Shown: piece after piece, positions 25,224-36,295 of the stretch
How positions within the stretch are numbered: the stretch's first letter is position 1
Layout of the letters: every line of letters begins with the position of its first letter
Source of the DNA: Candidatus Fermentibacterota bacterium
GTDB lineage: Bacteria > Fermentibacterota > Fermentibacteria > Fermentibacterales > JCC-6
DNA length: 64,000 bases
NCBI GenBank assembly: GCA_014728175.1
Contig: WJMA01000013.1
Location: forward strand, 29,887 to 93,886
Direction: 5' to 3'
Notes under the pieces: generated by a model
What the model saw: the letters and a program-made list of their open reading frames with translations, nothing else
Told to the model about the DNA's origin: nothing
The model's database searches: none
Program-made: the position numbers and the translations under genes

Positions 25224-26342
25224 ATGATAAAGCTCCTGGTTTCCCATCCCGATCTGCTGGAAGGCTTGAACACGGTGGCGACCGCCTTGCCCCCCAGAAC
25301 CAGCCTTCCATCGCTCACCAACATACTTCTGCAGACCCATGAGGATCGACTGGACATGGCGGCGACGGATCTGGACACCACGGTTACCACCAGCATACCG
25401 GCAACAATAACCACGCCGGGTTCCATAGCCCTGCCCGGAAAGAAGCTACACGAGATAGTAAAGGAGCTTCCGGGCGGAGACGTGCACATGAGTGGTACGG
25501 GAAACCGGGTAGGGATGAACTGTGAGAAGAGCTCTTTCACCCTTAGTGGAAGCCCGACCGATTCGTTTCCCACCCTCCCCGGGAAGAGCGATGAGCAGCC
25601 GGTGGTACTGCCCATAGAGGTTCTGGCCGACGCTATAAACCGTACGTCCTACGCGGTTGCGAAAGACGACTACCGGCCGGCCCTAAACGGTGCGTTGTGG
25701 AAGATGGATCAGGAGGGATTCGAAATGGTGGCCACCGACGGTCACAGGTTGGCCCGGATATTCCTGCCGGGAATAAGCCACCAAAGCGGGGTGGAAGCCA
25801 TAATTGCTCCCAAGGCTCTAAGGCTCCTGGCCAGACTGGCCGGAGAGGGAGAGGTGGAGATCTGCTTCCAGGGGTCGCAGGTATCGTTCGATTTCGGTAG
25901 TACGACCATTTTCAGCCGAACCATAGAAGGTCCGTACCCGCCGTACGAGAAAGTTATTCCTTCCGGCAACGACAAGGGGTTGCTTATCGACCGCGATAAT
26001 CTGGTGGCGGCGTTGAGGAGGATGAGGATAATAGCCAATCCGGCGACCCATCAGGTAAGGTTGACGCTGGAGAAGGACAACCAGTCTCTGGAGGCTGAGT
26101 ACGCCGAAGCCGGGGAAGCTCACGAGAAGCTGGAAGGCGAGTACGATGGAGAGCCGCTTCAAATCGGCTTCAACGGTGATTTCCTGCGCGAGATATTGCG
26201 GAACATGTCTGGTGAACGGGTTCTCCTCAAGATGAAGAACAGCTCCACGGCTGTGGTCATAGAGGAAGAGGAGCCAGACGCCAGCAAGGAGTACATAGCG
26301 CTCCTCATGCCCGTCAAGCTTCCCTCGACCGACGAGGGTTAG
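25224..26342 (+). CDS. dnaN: DNA polymerase III beta subunit (sliding clamp)
   Basis: The 372-residue protein has three clamp domains. Recognisable parts are LVSHPDLLEGLNTVATALPPR-like strand/helix 1, LPGKKLHEIVKELPGG, a middle domain with INRTSYAVAKDDYRPALNG and VATDGHRLAR, and the C-terminal RVLLKMKNSSTAVVIEEEE. It ends LLMPVKLP, the family C-terminus. The ATG follows GGAGG with 9-base spacing. It tethers polymerase to DNA. Confidence 0.96.
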   Translation: MIKLLVSHPDLLEGLNTVATALPPRTSLPSLTNILLQTHEDRLDMAATDLDTTVTTSIPATITTPGSIALPGKKLHEIVKELPGGDVHMSGTGNRVGMNCEKSSFTLSGSPTDSFPTLPGKSDEQPVVLPIEVLADAINRTSYAVAKDDYRPALNGALWKMDQEGFEMVATDGHRLARIFLPGISHQSGVEAIIAPKALRLLARLAGEGEVEICFQGSQVSFDFGSTTIFSRTIEGPYPPYEKVIPSGNDKGLLIDRDNLVAALRRMRIIANPATHQVRLTLEKDNQSLEAEYAEAGEAHEKLEGEYDGEPLQIGFNGDFLREILRNMSGERVLLKMKNSSTAVVIEEEEPDASKEYIALLMPVKLPSTDEG

Positions 26343-26368
26343 ACGGGTCGGGATCTCTCGAGAGAAGC

Positions 26369-26665
26369 ATGAAGAAGCTCAGTGAGCTCCTGAGGGAGAC
26401 GGGGGTACAGGCAGCCGAGCCGGAGAGGTTGTGCCGCGAGAGGGCGGTTTCCTCATGGACGGATGCCTTCGGTGAAGACGTTAGTGACCTGGTCCGTTCG
26501 GTAGGCTTCCAGGGATCGACGCTGCTGGTCGGAGTCGCCCACCCGGCGGCGGCCATGGAGCTGCGTATGAGGTCCGAGTCCATTCTAAGGAGGATGAACC
26601 GGCTGGCGGGCTGTATTGCGTTCACCTCCGTGAGAATGACCGGTGTGCGTAGGCAGAACGACTGA
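26369..26665 (+). CDS. DUF721 (DciA-like) protein
   Basis: The 98-residue protein matches the short DUF721 form: an N-terminal helix, W-T-DAFGEDVSDLV and strand LLVGVAHPAAAMELRM, then a helix with the basic RRMN. Family knowledge: DciA-type DUF721 proteins are replicative helicase loaders in bacteria without DnaC/DnaI. They often lie near recF or gyrB. Here it sits between dnaN and gyrB, where recF is usually found; recF itself is absent. Confidence 0.8.
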   Translation: MKKLSELLRETGVQAAEPERLCRERAVSSWTDAFGEDVSDLVRSVGFQGSTLLVGVAHPAAAMELRMRSESILRRMNRLAGCIAFTSVRMTGVRRQND

Positions 26666-28672
<2,007 letters not shown>

Positions 28673-28688
28673 CCCTTGGAGGGTTGAC

Positions 28689-31136
28689 TTGACCGAGAAC
28701 ACAACACGCAGGCTCCGGACCATAGAGCTCGAGGACGAGATGAAGCGCTCGTACATGGACTACTCCATGAGCGTCATAGTCTCCCGGGCGCTGCCCGACG
28801 TTCGTGACGGCCTTAAACCCGTCCACCGCCGAATACTCTACTCCATGTTCGAGCAGAGCCTTACCCACAGAAGGCCCTACAAGAAATCAGCGGCCGTGGT
28901 GGGTGACGTTCTGGGCAAGTACCATCCCCACGGTGACTCGGCGGTGTACGACGCGATGGTCAGGATGGCTCAGCAGTTCTCCCTGCTGTACCCCCTGGTG
29001 GACGGGCAGGGGAATTTCGGCTCCCTGGACGGCGACCCGGCCGCCGCCTACAGGTACACCGAAGCCAGAATGTCCAGGGTGGGAGAGGAGCTCCTATCCG
29101 ATATAGACAAGGATACCGTAGACTTCGCTCCCAACTTCGACGGCCGCCTGGAGGAGCCGGTGGTTATGCCTGCCGGCCTGCCCAACCTGCTGGTAAACGG
29201 GTCGGCGGGAATAGCGGTGGGAATGGCCACCAACATCCCCCCCCACAACCTGGGGGAGGTGGTCGAGGCCTGTTGCCGGCTGATAGAGGATCCCCGACTG
29301 GACGACGAAAGGCTGCTGGAAGTGGTCAAGGGGCCCGATTTCCCGGTGGGCGGAATAGTGATGGGGACCGAGGGGATCAAGGAAGCCTACCTTACCGGCC
29401 ACGGCAAGATGACGATCAGGGGTCGGGTAAGCGACGAGACCACTCCCCGGGACCGGGTGGCCCTGGTGGTGAACGAGATTCCCTACCAGGTGAACAAGGC
29501 GAAGCTGATATCCAAGATCGCCGACCTGGTCAGAGAGAAGAAAATCAAGGGGATAGCCGATCTCAGGGACGAGTCGGACCGGGAGGGAACCAGAGTCGTT
29601 ATCGAGCTGAAGCAGGACGCGGTCAAGGAGGTGGTCCTGAACCAGCTCTACGAGCATTCCGCCCTTCAGACCACTTTCGGCGCCAACATGCTGGCCCTGG
29701 TGGGCGACAGACCACGCCGCCTGACCCTGAGGGAGATGCTGGAGTGCTTCCTGGAGCACAGGCACGACGTGGTTCTGAGAAAGACCCGCTTCGATCTGGA
29801 CAAGGCCAGGCAGCGCGCCCACATTGTCGAAGGCCTGCTCAAGGCACTGGACGAGATCGACCGGGTGATAGAGCTCGTAAGGGGGGCTCGGAACCGGGAA
29901 GAGGCCCAGGCCGCCCTCACGGAGGAGATGGGATTCAGCGAGGAGCAGTCCAGGGCGATTCTGGATATGCGCCTGCATCGGCTGACCGGCCTGGAGAGCG
30001 AGGAGCTGCGCGCCGAGAGGGAAGAGCTGGCTAAGACCATCGAGGAGCTGGAGAAGCTGGTCTCCAGCCGGAGCGAGCGTATGAATGTGGTGGGTGACCA
30101 GTTGCGGGAAATCTCGGAGAAGTACGCCCAGCCCCGCCGAACGACCATAGAGACCGACTTCTCCCCGGACCTGACCGTTGAGGACCTGATCCCCAACGAC
30201 AGCATGGTGGTTATGATCTCCCACTCCGGGTACATCAAGCGTCTCTCCCTCGATACCTACCGCAGCCAGCAGCGGGGGGGAAGGGGAATAATCGGGGCCA
30301 CCACCAGAGACGAGGATTTCCTGGAGCAGGTCTTCGTGGCCGGCAATCACAGCTACATCCTGTTCTTCACCAACCAGGGCCGATGCCACTGGCTCAAGGT
30401 CTTCCAGGTACCGGAGGCCAGGAGGACCAGCAGGGGCAAGGCTCTGGTAAACCTGATCGATCTGGAGGAGAACGAGCGTCCGGTGGCCCATGTATGCGTC
30501 AAGGAGTTCGACGAGGACAGGTTCGTTCTTATGGCCACCAGCAACGGGTTGGTAAAGAAGACGCCATTGTCGGCCTACGGCAATCCCCGCCGGGTGGGGA
30601 TATGGGCCATCCGCCTGGACGAGGGAAGCGAGCTTATCGGGGCGACGCTTACCTCCGGCAGCAGCGAGGTTCTGCTGGCGAAGAGATTGGGCCAGGCGAA
30701 CAGGTTCGCCGAGAGCGAGGTAAGGCCCATGGGTCGCCATACCCGGGGGGTGGTGGGCATCCGGACCGAAGAGGACGACCGGCTGGTGAGCATGGTGGTG
30801 GCGGATGACCCCACAACCATTCTTACCATTACCGAGAACGGATATGGCAAGAGAACGCTCCTGGAAGACTACAGACTGACCAAAAGGGCGACCAAGGGAG
30901 TCATCAACATAAAGTGCAGTGAGCGCAACGGACCGGTTACCAAGGCGATGCAGGTGACCGACGAGGACGAGTTGATCCTGGTATCCGCGAGGGGCATGGT
31001 CATAAGGGTGCCGGCCGAACAGATAAGCATCATAGGAAGGAACACGCAGGGAGTGAGACTGATGAACCTCCCGGATGGGGATCGGGTCGTTGATGCTGCC
31101 AGGGTACCGGTCGACGAGGCCGAAGATGACAGCTGA
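28689..31136 (+). CDS. gyrA: DNA gyrase subunit A
   Basis: The 815-residue protein has the N-terminal winged-helix/tower region with the catalytic Tyr in YRYTEARMS, preceded by [19 protein letters not shown]. The C-terminal six-blade beta-pinwheel starts near residue 500. The GyrA box reads QQRGGRG instead of the usual QRRGGKG/RG. The start is TTG after GGAGGG with 5-base spacing. The end is followed by a 1201-residue gene of unknown role on the same strand. Confidence 0.97.
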   Translation: MTENTTRRLRTIELEDEMKRSYMDYSMSVIVSRALPDVRDGLKPVHRRILYSMFEQSLTHRRPYKKSAAVVGDVLGKYHPHGDSAVYDAMVRMAQQFSLLYPLVDGQGNFGSLDGDPAAAYRYTEARMSRVGEELLSDIDKDTVDFAPNFDGRLEEPVVMPAGLPNLLVNGSAGIAVGMATNIPPHNLGEVVEACCRLIEDPRLDDERLLEVVKGPDFPVGGIVMGTEGIKEAYLTGHGKMTIRGRVSDETTPRDRVALVVNEIPYQVNKAKLISKIADLVREKKIKGIADLRDESDREGTRVVIELKQDAVKEVVLNQLYEHSALQTTFGANMLALVGDRPRRLTLREMLECFLEHRHDVVLRKTRFDLDKARQRAHIVEGLLKALDEIDRVIELVRGARNREEAQAALTEEMGFSEEQSRAILDMRLHRLTGLESEELRAEREELAKTIEELEKLVSSRSERMNVVGDQLREISEKYAQPRRTTIETDFSPDLTVEDLIPNDSMVVMISHSGYIKRLSLDTYRSQQRGGRGIIGATTRDEDFLEQVFVAGNHSYILFFTNQGRCHWLKVFQVPEARRTSRGKALVNLIDLEENERPVAHVCVKEFDEDRFVLMATSNGLVKKTPLSAYGNPRRVGIWAIRLDEGSELIGATLTSGSSEVLLAKRLGQANRFAESEVRPMGRHTRGVVGIRTEEDDRLVSMVVADDPTTILTITENGYGKRTLLEDYRLTKRATKGVINIKCSERNGPVTKAMQVTDEDELILVSARGMVIRVPAEQISIIGRNTQGVRLMNLPDGDRVVDAARVPVDEAEDDS

Positions 31137-31193
31137 GCCCACCCAGGCGGCGGAGCCCGGTTTACCGGACCGGTCGGTGGTGATTAACCAGTC

Positions 31194-34100
31194 ATGAACG
31201 AAGACCAGGATCTGCTTACCAGAAAGCTCAAGCTCTGGTACAAGGTCAACGAGCCCCGACCGTCGCCGGTCCCGGAGGTATCGTCCGACAAACTCCTGCC
31301 GGAGGTTGAGATAGACGAGTCCCGGATAAACCGGGAGGTGGCCGGTGGCCTGAGGAACCTGCGGGTCTTCTCGGACGACCAATGGCAGAGTACGTGCCTG
31401 TGGCTGTCCGCCCTGGTCACCGATATGCACGAGGTTCCTCGGAAGAGGCTGCTGGACAGTCTTACAGTAATATCGGGGCCGCCCCCGGTGGATCCCGCTC
31501 TGGTCGAGAAGTGGATCAAGGCTATTTCCACTCTCCAGCCCAGCACCTACACCGCGGCGGTGATGGAGTTCTTCCAGGTGGCGTGGATGTGGGGCCAGCT
31601 GGAACCCGTTACCGAAATGGGTCTGGAGAATGTACTCCGGCTGTTCTACGAGGCCTTCAAGAACGTTCAGGAGGGAGCGAGGTCCTCGGCCATGATGCAC
31701 TTCCTGGTGAAGATGGCCGGAAGGAGACCGGAGAGATTCTGCTACTGGCTGAAGAGGACCGCGGAGGACGGAAAATCGGTGATCCACGGCCTCAAGAAGG
31801 CAGAAACCCTGATACCCGAGGCCAAGAGCTACGCGGTGGAGACGCTTCTGGACTTCGGCGCGGAGATGGGCTGGGAGTTCCTGGAAGAGGAGGATGCACC
31901 GCTGTGGGAAGCTGTGGCCCGCAACGGCGAGCTGTTCTACCGGAGGATTCGGGGATTCGCCGCCTCGGCCTCTTCCATGAGGCTGCTTTCGGGAGTGCTG
32001 GCCCAGCTGGCGGAGGAGGAGGACCTGGAAGACCTCCTCACCACCACGGCGGTGGAGGTGGTGAGCGAGAAGTTCGGCGACTTCGACAAGTCTACCGTGA
32101 AGGAGGTTTTGGCCGAGCTGCCGGACATACGGGACGCTCTCATATCGTCCGCGGAGATCGAGATGGCCGTGGACGTGCTTTCTCTGAGGGGGTTCATGAC
32201 CAAGCCCCGGGAGACCGGGAGGGCCCTGGTGAAGATAGCGCTGGTCGGAGCCAAGGGACGGGACAAGCTCCGCCGGGTGGGAGAGCTTCTGCGAAGCTTT
32301 CAGGGCAACATCAACGAGTCGCTGGTGGATACCATGCTGGAGATCACCACCGAGGTGGGGGCCGAGAAGACGCTGCCCGTGGCGTTCTGGTTAAGGCTGG
32401 GGGAGCTAGGGGAAAGGGTATTCGGAGCCGGTGGTGTATCCAAAACCATGCGGAACACCGTCCTCAGGGTGCTGGCCAACATGGCGGACTCTCGGAACCC
32501 CGAGGCCTGCGTTTCCTATCTGGAGGAAGCCATGGCCAGGGGAGAATCGTCCGCGAGAGAGGTCTTCAGGGCGGCTTCCTTCATGCTTCGGGCCGAGGAG
32601 TCGATGGATCCGGCGGAGGTCCTTCCCATGATTCCCGCCGCCGGGTCGGTCTTCTCTCTGGTGGACGAGGAGTACCGGGACAAGCTACTGGGAGGGCTTC
32701 CTCCCGCCTGGTTCGTCACCTTGATGAAGGCCGACGAGCGGCCCATGCAGATGGTGGCGGACGCTCTGGGCAAGATCGCCGACGAGAAGAGAAGGGGACG
32801 CTTCCTGGAAATGCTGGTTCCTCCGCTCCTGGAGGAGATGGATCCAAGCGACCCCACCTTCGAGGAATACCTGGCGGCCTCGGTGGCCCAGTACAACAAG
32901 GCGGCCGCCATTCCCAAGACCAGGGAGATAGAACGGGATCTGCTGGGCAAGCTGTTCCGTACCGGAGATCGGAGCAGGGCTGCGGAAACCGCCGTCTCGG
33001 GGCTGAAGGGGATTCCCGGGTTCGAGGGAAGAAGGGCGTCCGACCTGCTGGAGCGGGCCAGGGTGCTCTGCGAGGCTTTCAACAAGCAGGCGGTCTGGGA
33101 GACCGGCTCGGACGCGGTTTACTCCAGATTCCTCCGTACCGGGCTGCAGAGTCTGATCCGAGCGCTGGTGAACAGGCCCGAGGCCATAGACCAGCTGAGC
33201 GAGGAACGGCTCAAGAGGCTTCTGAACATTCTGATGCCGTCGGATATAGACAGCGCGGACCACAAGACGGCGAGCTGGCAGATAGAGACCGGAGCCGCCT
33301 TCTTCGGCAAGGTGCTTCCCCTGGTGGTGGAGATCACCGCCAGGCAGCCCGAGCTGCTTCCCCCGCTTATGGAACGCATATCCAGAGCCGCAACCAGGGC
33401 CAGCCAGGGCGTTCCGGCCGGAAAAGATTTTCTGGATGAGGTCGCGGTAAGGTTGGAGCAACACCTGATAGAGGAATGCACCTCGCGGCTGCAGGCCATG
33501 TTCTCCGAAAGCGCCCCGGTGCCGATCAGGGTGAATGAGGAATGGCTGGAGGATCTGTTCAAGGTCTGGAACCAGAGCAGGAAGCAGGAGATAGCCCTGA
33601 TGAAGGAGGCCCGCAGGACGGCCAGGATACTTACCTCCGACCAGCAGACCGAGCAGATATTCCTGCACCAGAGCAACCAGCTGGCGGTGGGAATGTGCCG
33701 GGCGGGGATGCTATCCCCCAGCAGGTTCGTCAAACCCGACCGAGTCTCCGAGCTGCAAAGGCTGCGCAAAAGTGTGGCCGGAGCGGACGTTATGGAAGTA
33801 TTCAGATCGTACGAGCACGGAGGCGAGGTGCTGGAGGTTGAACAGCTGGTCGGATCGGAGAGGTTCTTCGATCAGCTGGAGGATACCGCGGGAGAGAATC
33901 CCTGCAGGTACTGGCGACATATGGTGTTCAGCACCTTCTGCAATTGCGTGATAGACTTGACGCTCATCTCCGGTAACAAGCCGGCCAGGGTCAGGGAGCT
34001 GATCGACGGATTCCTGGAGGTGGCGGAGTTCCTGGGCACCGAGACGGGAGGAGAGAATCTTCTCAAAGCCCTGGAGAGAGCCCTTACCGTGAAGCAGGGA

Positions 34101-34799
34101 AGGGAGGCGGCGGAATCTCCGCCGGAGGTGGAGAGGAGCCTGGAGAGGCACCTGTTCCGACCGCTGTGGAGAAGAAGGGCCATGAGCAGGGTAGAGCTTC
34201 TCATAGCGGGCATGGAGGAACGGGAAGAGCTGGTGGACCGCCTGTTGGAGCGGTTGGCTCTGGAGAGGGGTGTCGCGGCCGAGGTCCGGTTCCTCAGAAG
34301 GTTCGGGCTGCTGTTCCTGGCCATAGAGGAGGCCATAGTCAGGCAGGATGACCGCCAGGTGGATATTCACATGCACGACGCTCTTCAGAGCACCTGGCTG
34401 TTCAATCCGGACGTCGAGCAGCCCGACTCCAACGTCGAGACCGCGATGGAGGCCTACGAAACCGCGGCGGAGCAGCTGCGGCAGATCAGAGTGCGCGCCG
34501 GGGTGGTTACCGCCAAGGAGGCCGAGGAGATAAGCGCCGAGATGCGCCAGAGGTACCGGGACAACGCCGACTCCGTGGCCATTCTTCTGCGATGGACGAT
34601 GGACCCGTCCCGGCAGAACCTGCTGAAGATACTGGAGCAGCAGCAGAACCTGTTGGAGGCGGCCAGCAAGGATACCGAGCTTCTCAACCTTATCGACGTG
34701 CTTGCGGATAAGGAGGTGAATCTGGAGCAGACGGTCTCCGCCTTCTCGGGTAACATTGAGGAGTTGAAGGGGCGGCTGAAAAAGATGATATCCGGGTAA
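31194..34799 (+). CDS. very large predicted all-helical protein of unknown function
   Basis: The 1201-residue protein has no signal peptide, no membrane segment and no catalytic motif I recognise. Residues about 90-1100 read as a long series of amphipathic helices of roughly 15-25 residues, as in HEAT/ARM or TPR solenoids. The last 150 residues are charged and coiled-coil-like. Only two Cys-rich spots occur (for example NPCRYW and FCNCVID near 903-925). Codon and GC use are like its neighbours. It lies 57 bases after gyrA and may be cotranscribed. A cytoplasmic scaffold is a reasonable guess; no homologue is recognised. Confidence 0.75.
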   Translation: MNEDQDLLTRKLKLWYKVNEPRPSPVPEVSSDKLLPEVEIDESRINREVAGGLRNLRVFSDDQWQSTCLWLSALVTDMHEVPRKRLLDSLTVISGPPPVDPALVEKWIKAISTLQPSTYTAAVMEFFQVAWMWGQLEPVTEMGLENVLRLFYEAFKNVQEGARSSAMMHFLVKMAGRRPERFCYWLKRTAEDGKSVIHGLKKAETLIPEAKSYAVETLLDFGAEMGWEFLEEEDAPLWEAVARNGELFYRRIRGFAASASSMRLLSGVLAQLAEEEDLEDLLTTTAVEVVSEKFGDFDKSTVKEVLAELPDIRDALISSAEIEMAVDVLSLRGFMTKPRETGRALVKIALVGAKGRDKLRRVGELLRSFQGNINESLVDTMLEITTEVGAEKTLPVAFWLRLGELGERVFGAGGVSKTMRNTVLRVLANMADSRNPEACVSYLEEAMARGESSAREVFRAASFMLRAEESMDPAEVLPMIPAAGSVFSLVDEEYRDKLLGGLPPAWFVTLMKADERPMQMVADALGKIADEKRRGRFLEMLVPPLLEEMDPSDPTFEEYLAASVAQYNKAAAIPKTREIERDLLGKLFRTGDRSRAAETAVSGLKGIPGFEGRRASDLLERARVLCEAFNKQAVWETGSDAVYSRFLRTGLQSLIRALVNRPEAIDQLSEERLKRLLNILMPSDIDSADHKTASWQIETGAAFFGKVLPLVVEITARQPELLPPLMERISRAATRASQGVPAGKDFLDEVAVRLEQHLIEECTSRLQAMFSESAPVPIRVNEEWLEDLFKVWNQSRKQEIALMKEARRTARILTSDQQTEQIFLHQSNQLAVGMCRAGMLSPSRFVKPDRVSELQRLRKSVAGADVMEVFRSYEHGGEVLEVEQLVGSERFFDQLEDTAGENPCRYWRHMVFSTFCNCVIDLTLISGNKPARVRELIDGFLEVAEFLGTETGGENLLKALERALTVKQGREAAESPPEVERSLERHLFRPLWRRRAMSRVELLIAGMEEREELVDRLLERLALERGVAAEVRFLRRFGLLFLAIEEAIVRQDDRQVDIHMHDALQSTWLFNPDVEQPDSNVETAMEAYETAAEQLRQIRVRAGVVTAKEAEEISAEMRQRYRDNADSVAILLRWTMDPSRQNLLKILEQQQNLLEAASKDTELLNLIDVLADKEVNLEQTVSAFSGNIEELKGRLKKMISG

Positions 34800-34990
34800 C
34801 CGGAAAGTCGCCATCTTCATAAGTTCATACATTCGCTTTTTTGTTGTTGTTGTGGCTGTTAGGGATCCCGCGGATTCGTTGACACGCGTCAAGACCACCC
34901 TATAGGATAGCGGTCGTAAAGGCGGTCCCTGTGGGCTGGGAATCGTGACCTGCTCGGGCTGCGAGCCATTCGGGAGGAAGGTTTCTGCAC
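34800..34990. other. intergenic region before the stub/bactofilin genes
   Basis: This 190-base gap includes a GT-rich simple run (TTGTTGTTGTTG at about 34841-34852) and the promoter at 34879-34908. No other element is seen. Confidence 0.5.
34879..34908 (+). promoter_or_regulatory. sigma70-like promoter of the stub-bactofilin pair
   Basis: A perfect TTGACA lies at 34879-34884. It is followed by TATAGG (34901, 16-base spacer) or TAGGAT (34903-34908, 18-base spacer), each 4/6. The transcript would start about 75 bases before the GTG at 34991. Confidence 0.6.
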
Positions 34991-35335
34991 GTGACCAGGC
35001 GCGGGTTCACCCTCAGCGTAGTTCCCCACGCCGGAGGGAGGCGAAGAAGCCTCGACGTATCCGGGGCAAGGCTCCTTCTGTTCACCGCCGTTGTGGTTTT
35101 GGCCTTGCTGGCGGTTCTGGGAGCGTTGGGAATGCTCTTGAGCGGCCTGACGGGATGGCAGAGGCTGGAAACCCTGGAGGAGGAGAACCTGGCTCTGCGG
35201 GATTCCCTGACCGATTACAGGGAGGTTCGGGAGAGACTGGACAGCATAGAGGCAGAGCTGCAGAGAATAAGGGAACGAAGGATCAGGATAGAGAACCTGG
35301 CAGGACTGGCGGAATCGATGATCGATTCCCTTTGA
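34991..35335 (+). CDS. membrane-anchored coiled-coil protein, M23-peptidase N-terminal stub
   Basis: The 114-residue protein starts at a GTG. Its N-terminus RRGFTLSVVPHAGGRRRSL resembles the start of many M23 metallopeptidases. One membrane helix (about 29-52) follows, then a heptad-patterned coiled coil (about 57-105). The LytM/M23 catalytic domain (HxxxD, HxH) that should follow is absent. The frame simply ends at TGA with no remnant downstream. A bactofilin gene starts 18 bases later. M23 peptidases and bactofilins are frequent partners in cell-shape control, so this may be an anchor without the enzyme. Confidence 0.7.
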   Translation: MTRRGFTLSVVPHAGGRRRSLDVSGARLLLFTAVVVLALLAVLGALGMLLSGLTGWQRLETLEEENLALRDSLTDYREVRERLDSIEAELQRIRERRIRIENLAGLAESMIDSL

Positions 35336-35353
35336 GGGAGGATATCTGGGATC

Positions 35354-35707
35354 ATGGTCAAGGACGTTCCTCCGGAATCTATGAACTCGATCTTGGGCGA
35401 GGGCAGCGTTTACCACGGCGACATAAAAGTCAACGGCGGCCTGAGGGTGGACGGCACCGTGGAGGGCGAGGTAGATGTCGAAGGCACGCTCACGGTGGGA
35501 AACGACGGGCTTATCAAGGGCAACGTCAGGGTATCCCACGGTATCGTGGGCGGTACGGTGATAGGCACCATAAGTGCCACCGAGCAGCTTGAGCTGCAGA
35601 GGGGATCCAGGATAGAGGGAGACATCTTCACCCGATCCCTGATTATCGAGGAAGGCGTGTTCTTCGAGGGCAACTGTCGGATGAGACAGAAGGATCAGGA
35701 AGGCTGA
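35354..35707 (+). CDS. bactofilin family cytoskeletal protein
   Basis: The 117-residue protein is a single bactofilin (DUF583) beta-helix. Repeating short strands with glycines read ILGEGSVYHGDIKVNGGLRV, VEGEVDVEGTLTVG, LIKGNVRVSHGIVGGTVIG and LQRGSRIEGDIFTRSLIIEEG. It has short disordered ends, as usual. Bactofilins polymerise without nucleotide and localise cell-wall enzymes. It is paired with the membrane stub upstream. Confidence 0.93.
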   Translation: MVKDVPPESMNSILGEGSVYHGDIKVNGGLRVDGTVEGEVDVEGTLTVGNDGLIKGNVRVSHGIVGGTVIGTISATEQLELQRGSRIEGDIFTRSLIIEEGVFFEGNCRMRQKDQEG

Positions 35708-35746
35708 TTCGCTGTCGAGCAATCGGATAGAGCCCCGCGATCTAGC

Positions 35747-35764
35747 TGTGGAAAATGTGGAAAA
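35747..35764 (-). repeat. tandem pair of DnaA-box-like 9-mers
   Basis: TGTGGAAAA occurs twice without a gap (35747-35755 and 35756-35764). Each is the complement of TTTTCCACA, one mismatch from the DnaA box and identical to the copy at 25038-25046. They head a 75-base AT-rich patch in the gap after the bactofilin gene. Confidence 0.5.
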
Positions 35765-35777
35765 ATCACGCTATTTG

Positions 35778-35805
35778 TTGAAAACGCTCCTATCTATTTG
35801 ATAAC
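35778..35805 (+). promoter_or_regulatory. possible promoter of the V-ATPase operon
   Basis: TTGAAA (35778-35783, 5/6) and GATAAC (35800-35805, 4/6) are 16 bases apart. The pair lies just upstream of the structured leader and about 175 bases before the first ATPase gene. Confidence 0.45.
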
Positions 35806-35840
35806 AATAGGTTACATAAATCATCTAAAGCAGTTTGAGA

Positions 35841-35942
35841 GGTGGAATCCACAACTCCGGATCGGCGGAGAGCTCAGCTTTCGGCGCCTTGCACGGGGCG
35901 TAAATGTCCCCCCCAACGGTTGGCCGAACCAAGCCGAAGGCT
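35841..35942 (+). ncRNA. structured mRNA leader of the V-ATPase operon (riboswitch-like)
   Basis: The leader can form several hairpins in series. GTGG/CCAC pairs at 35842-35852 and CTCCG/CGGAG at 35855-35870. A long-range stem joins AGCTTTCGGC (35876-35885) to GCCGAAGGCT (35933-35942) with one wobble pair. It encloses GGTT/AACC (35918-35930) and an alternative CGCC/GGCG (35885-35888 with 35897-35900) hairpin. Such a multi-stem leader in front of a Na+-type ATPase operon suggests ion- or metabolite-sensing RNA. Na+ riboswitches (former DUF1646 motif) are known to control Na+-driven ATP synthesis genes. I cannot match the consensus by eye. Confidence 0.4.
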
Positions 35943-35980
35943 GACCCCCATTTGGAACAGGTTGTGAAAGGCGGGCTCCG

Positions 35981-36295
35981 ATGTCCGAGCGGTTGAAGCG
36001 GCTTCTGAAGGCCGAGGAAGAGGCGGGACGGGAGGTCGAGAAGGCCCGGCAGAAGGCGCGGGCCATAGGGAGGAAGATTCCGGAGGAGATATCTTCGCTC
36101 GAGGAGCAGAAGAAAAAACGCCTTATCCAATTGAAGTCTTCTCTTAAGGAAGATCTGGAGAAGGATCTGCACGAGCTGAAGGAGCAGCTGTCCAAAGAGA
36201 TCCGGAGCCGTATGGAGAAGCTGGAGTTGGCCCGGGACAGCCTGCGGGAAGAGGCGGTAAGGGCTATCAGACGAAGGATAGAGAGCCCGAAGTAA
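35981..36295 (+). CDS. V/A-type ATPase peripheral stalk subunit H (G-like)
   Basis: The 104-residue protein is one continuous charged helix (Lys, Glu, Arg rich) with heptads over its full length, beginning RLKRLLKAEEEAGREVEKAR. This is the pattern of the H/G subunit that pairs with subunit E in the peripheral stalk. It is the first gene of the operon, and its TAA overlaps the ATG of subunit I (TAATG). Confidence 0.8.
   Translation: MSERLKRLLKAEEEAGREVEKARQKARAIGRKIPEEISSLEEQKKKRLIQLKSSLKEDLEKDLHELKEQLSKEIRSRMEKLELARDSLREEAVRAIRRRIESPK

Noticed and set aside
29094..31787. 897-codon open frame antisense to gyrA
   Set aside because: It mirrors gyrA, has a Gln/His/Leu-rich composition with no motif and no ribosome binding site. 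Long antisense frames are common in GC-rich DNA with strong codon bias.
31382..33439. 685-codon frame inside the 1201-residue gene
   Set aside because: It is an out-of-phase shadow rich in Gly and Arg. The main frame has normal codon use and helical composition over its full length.
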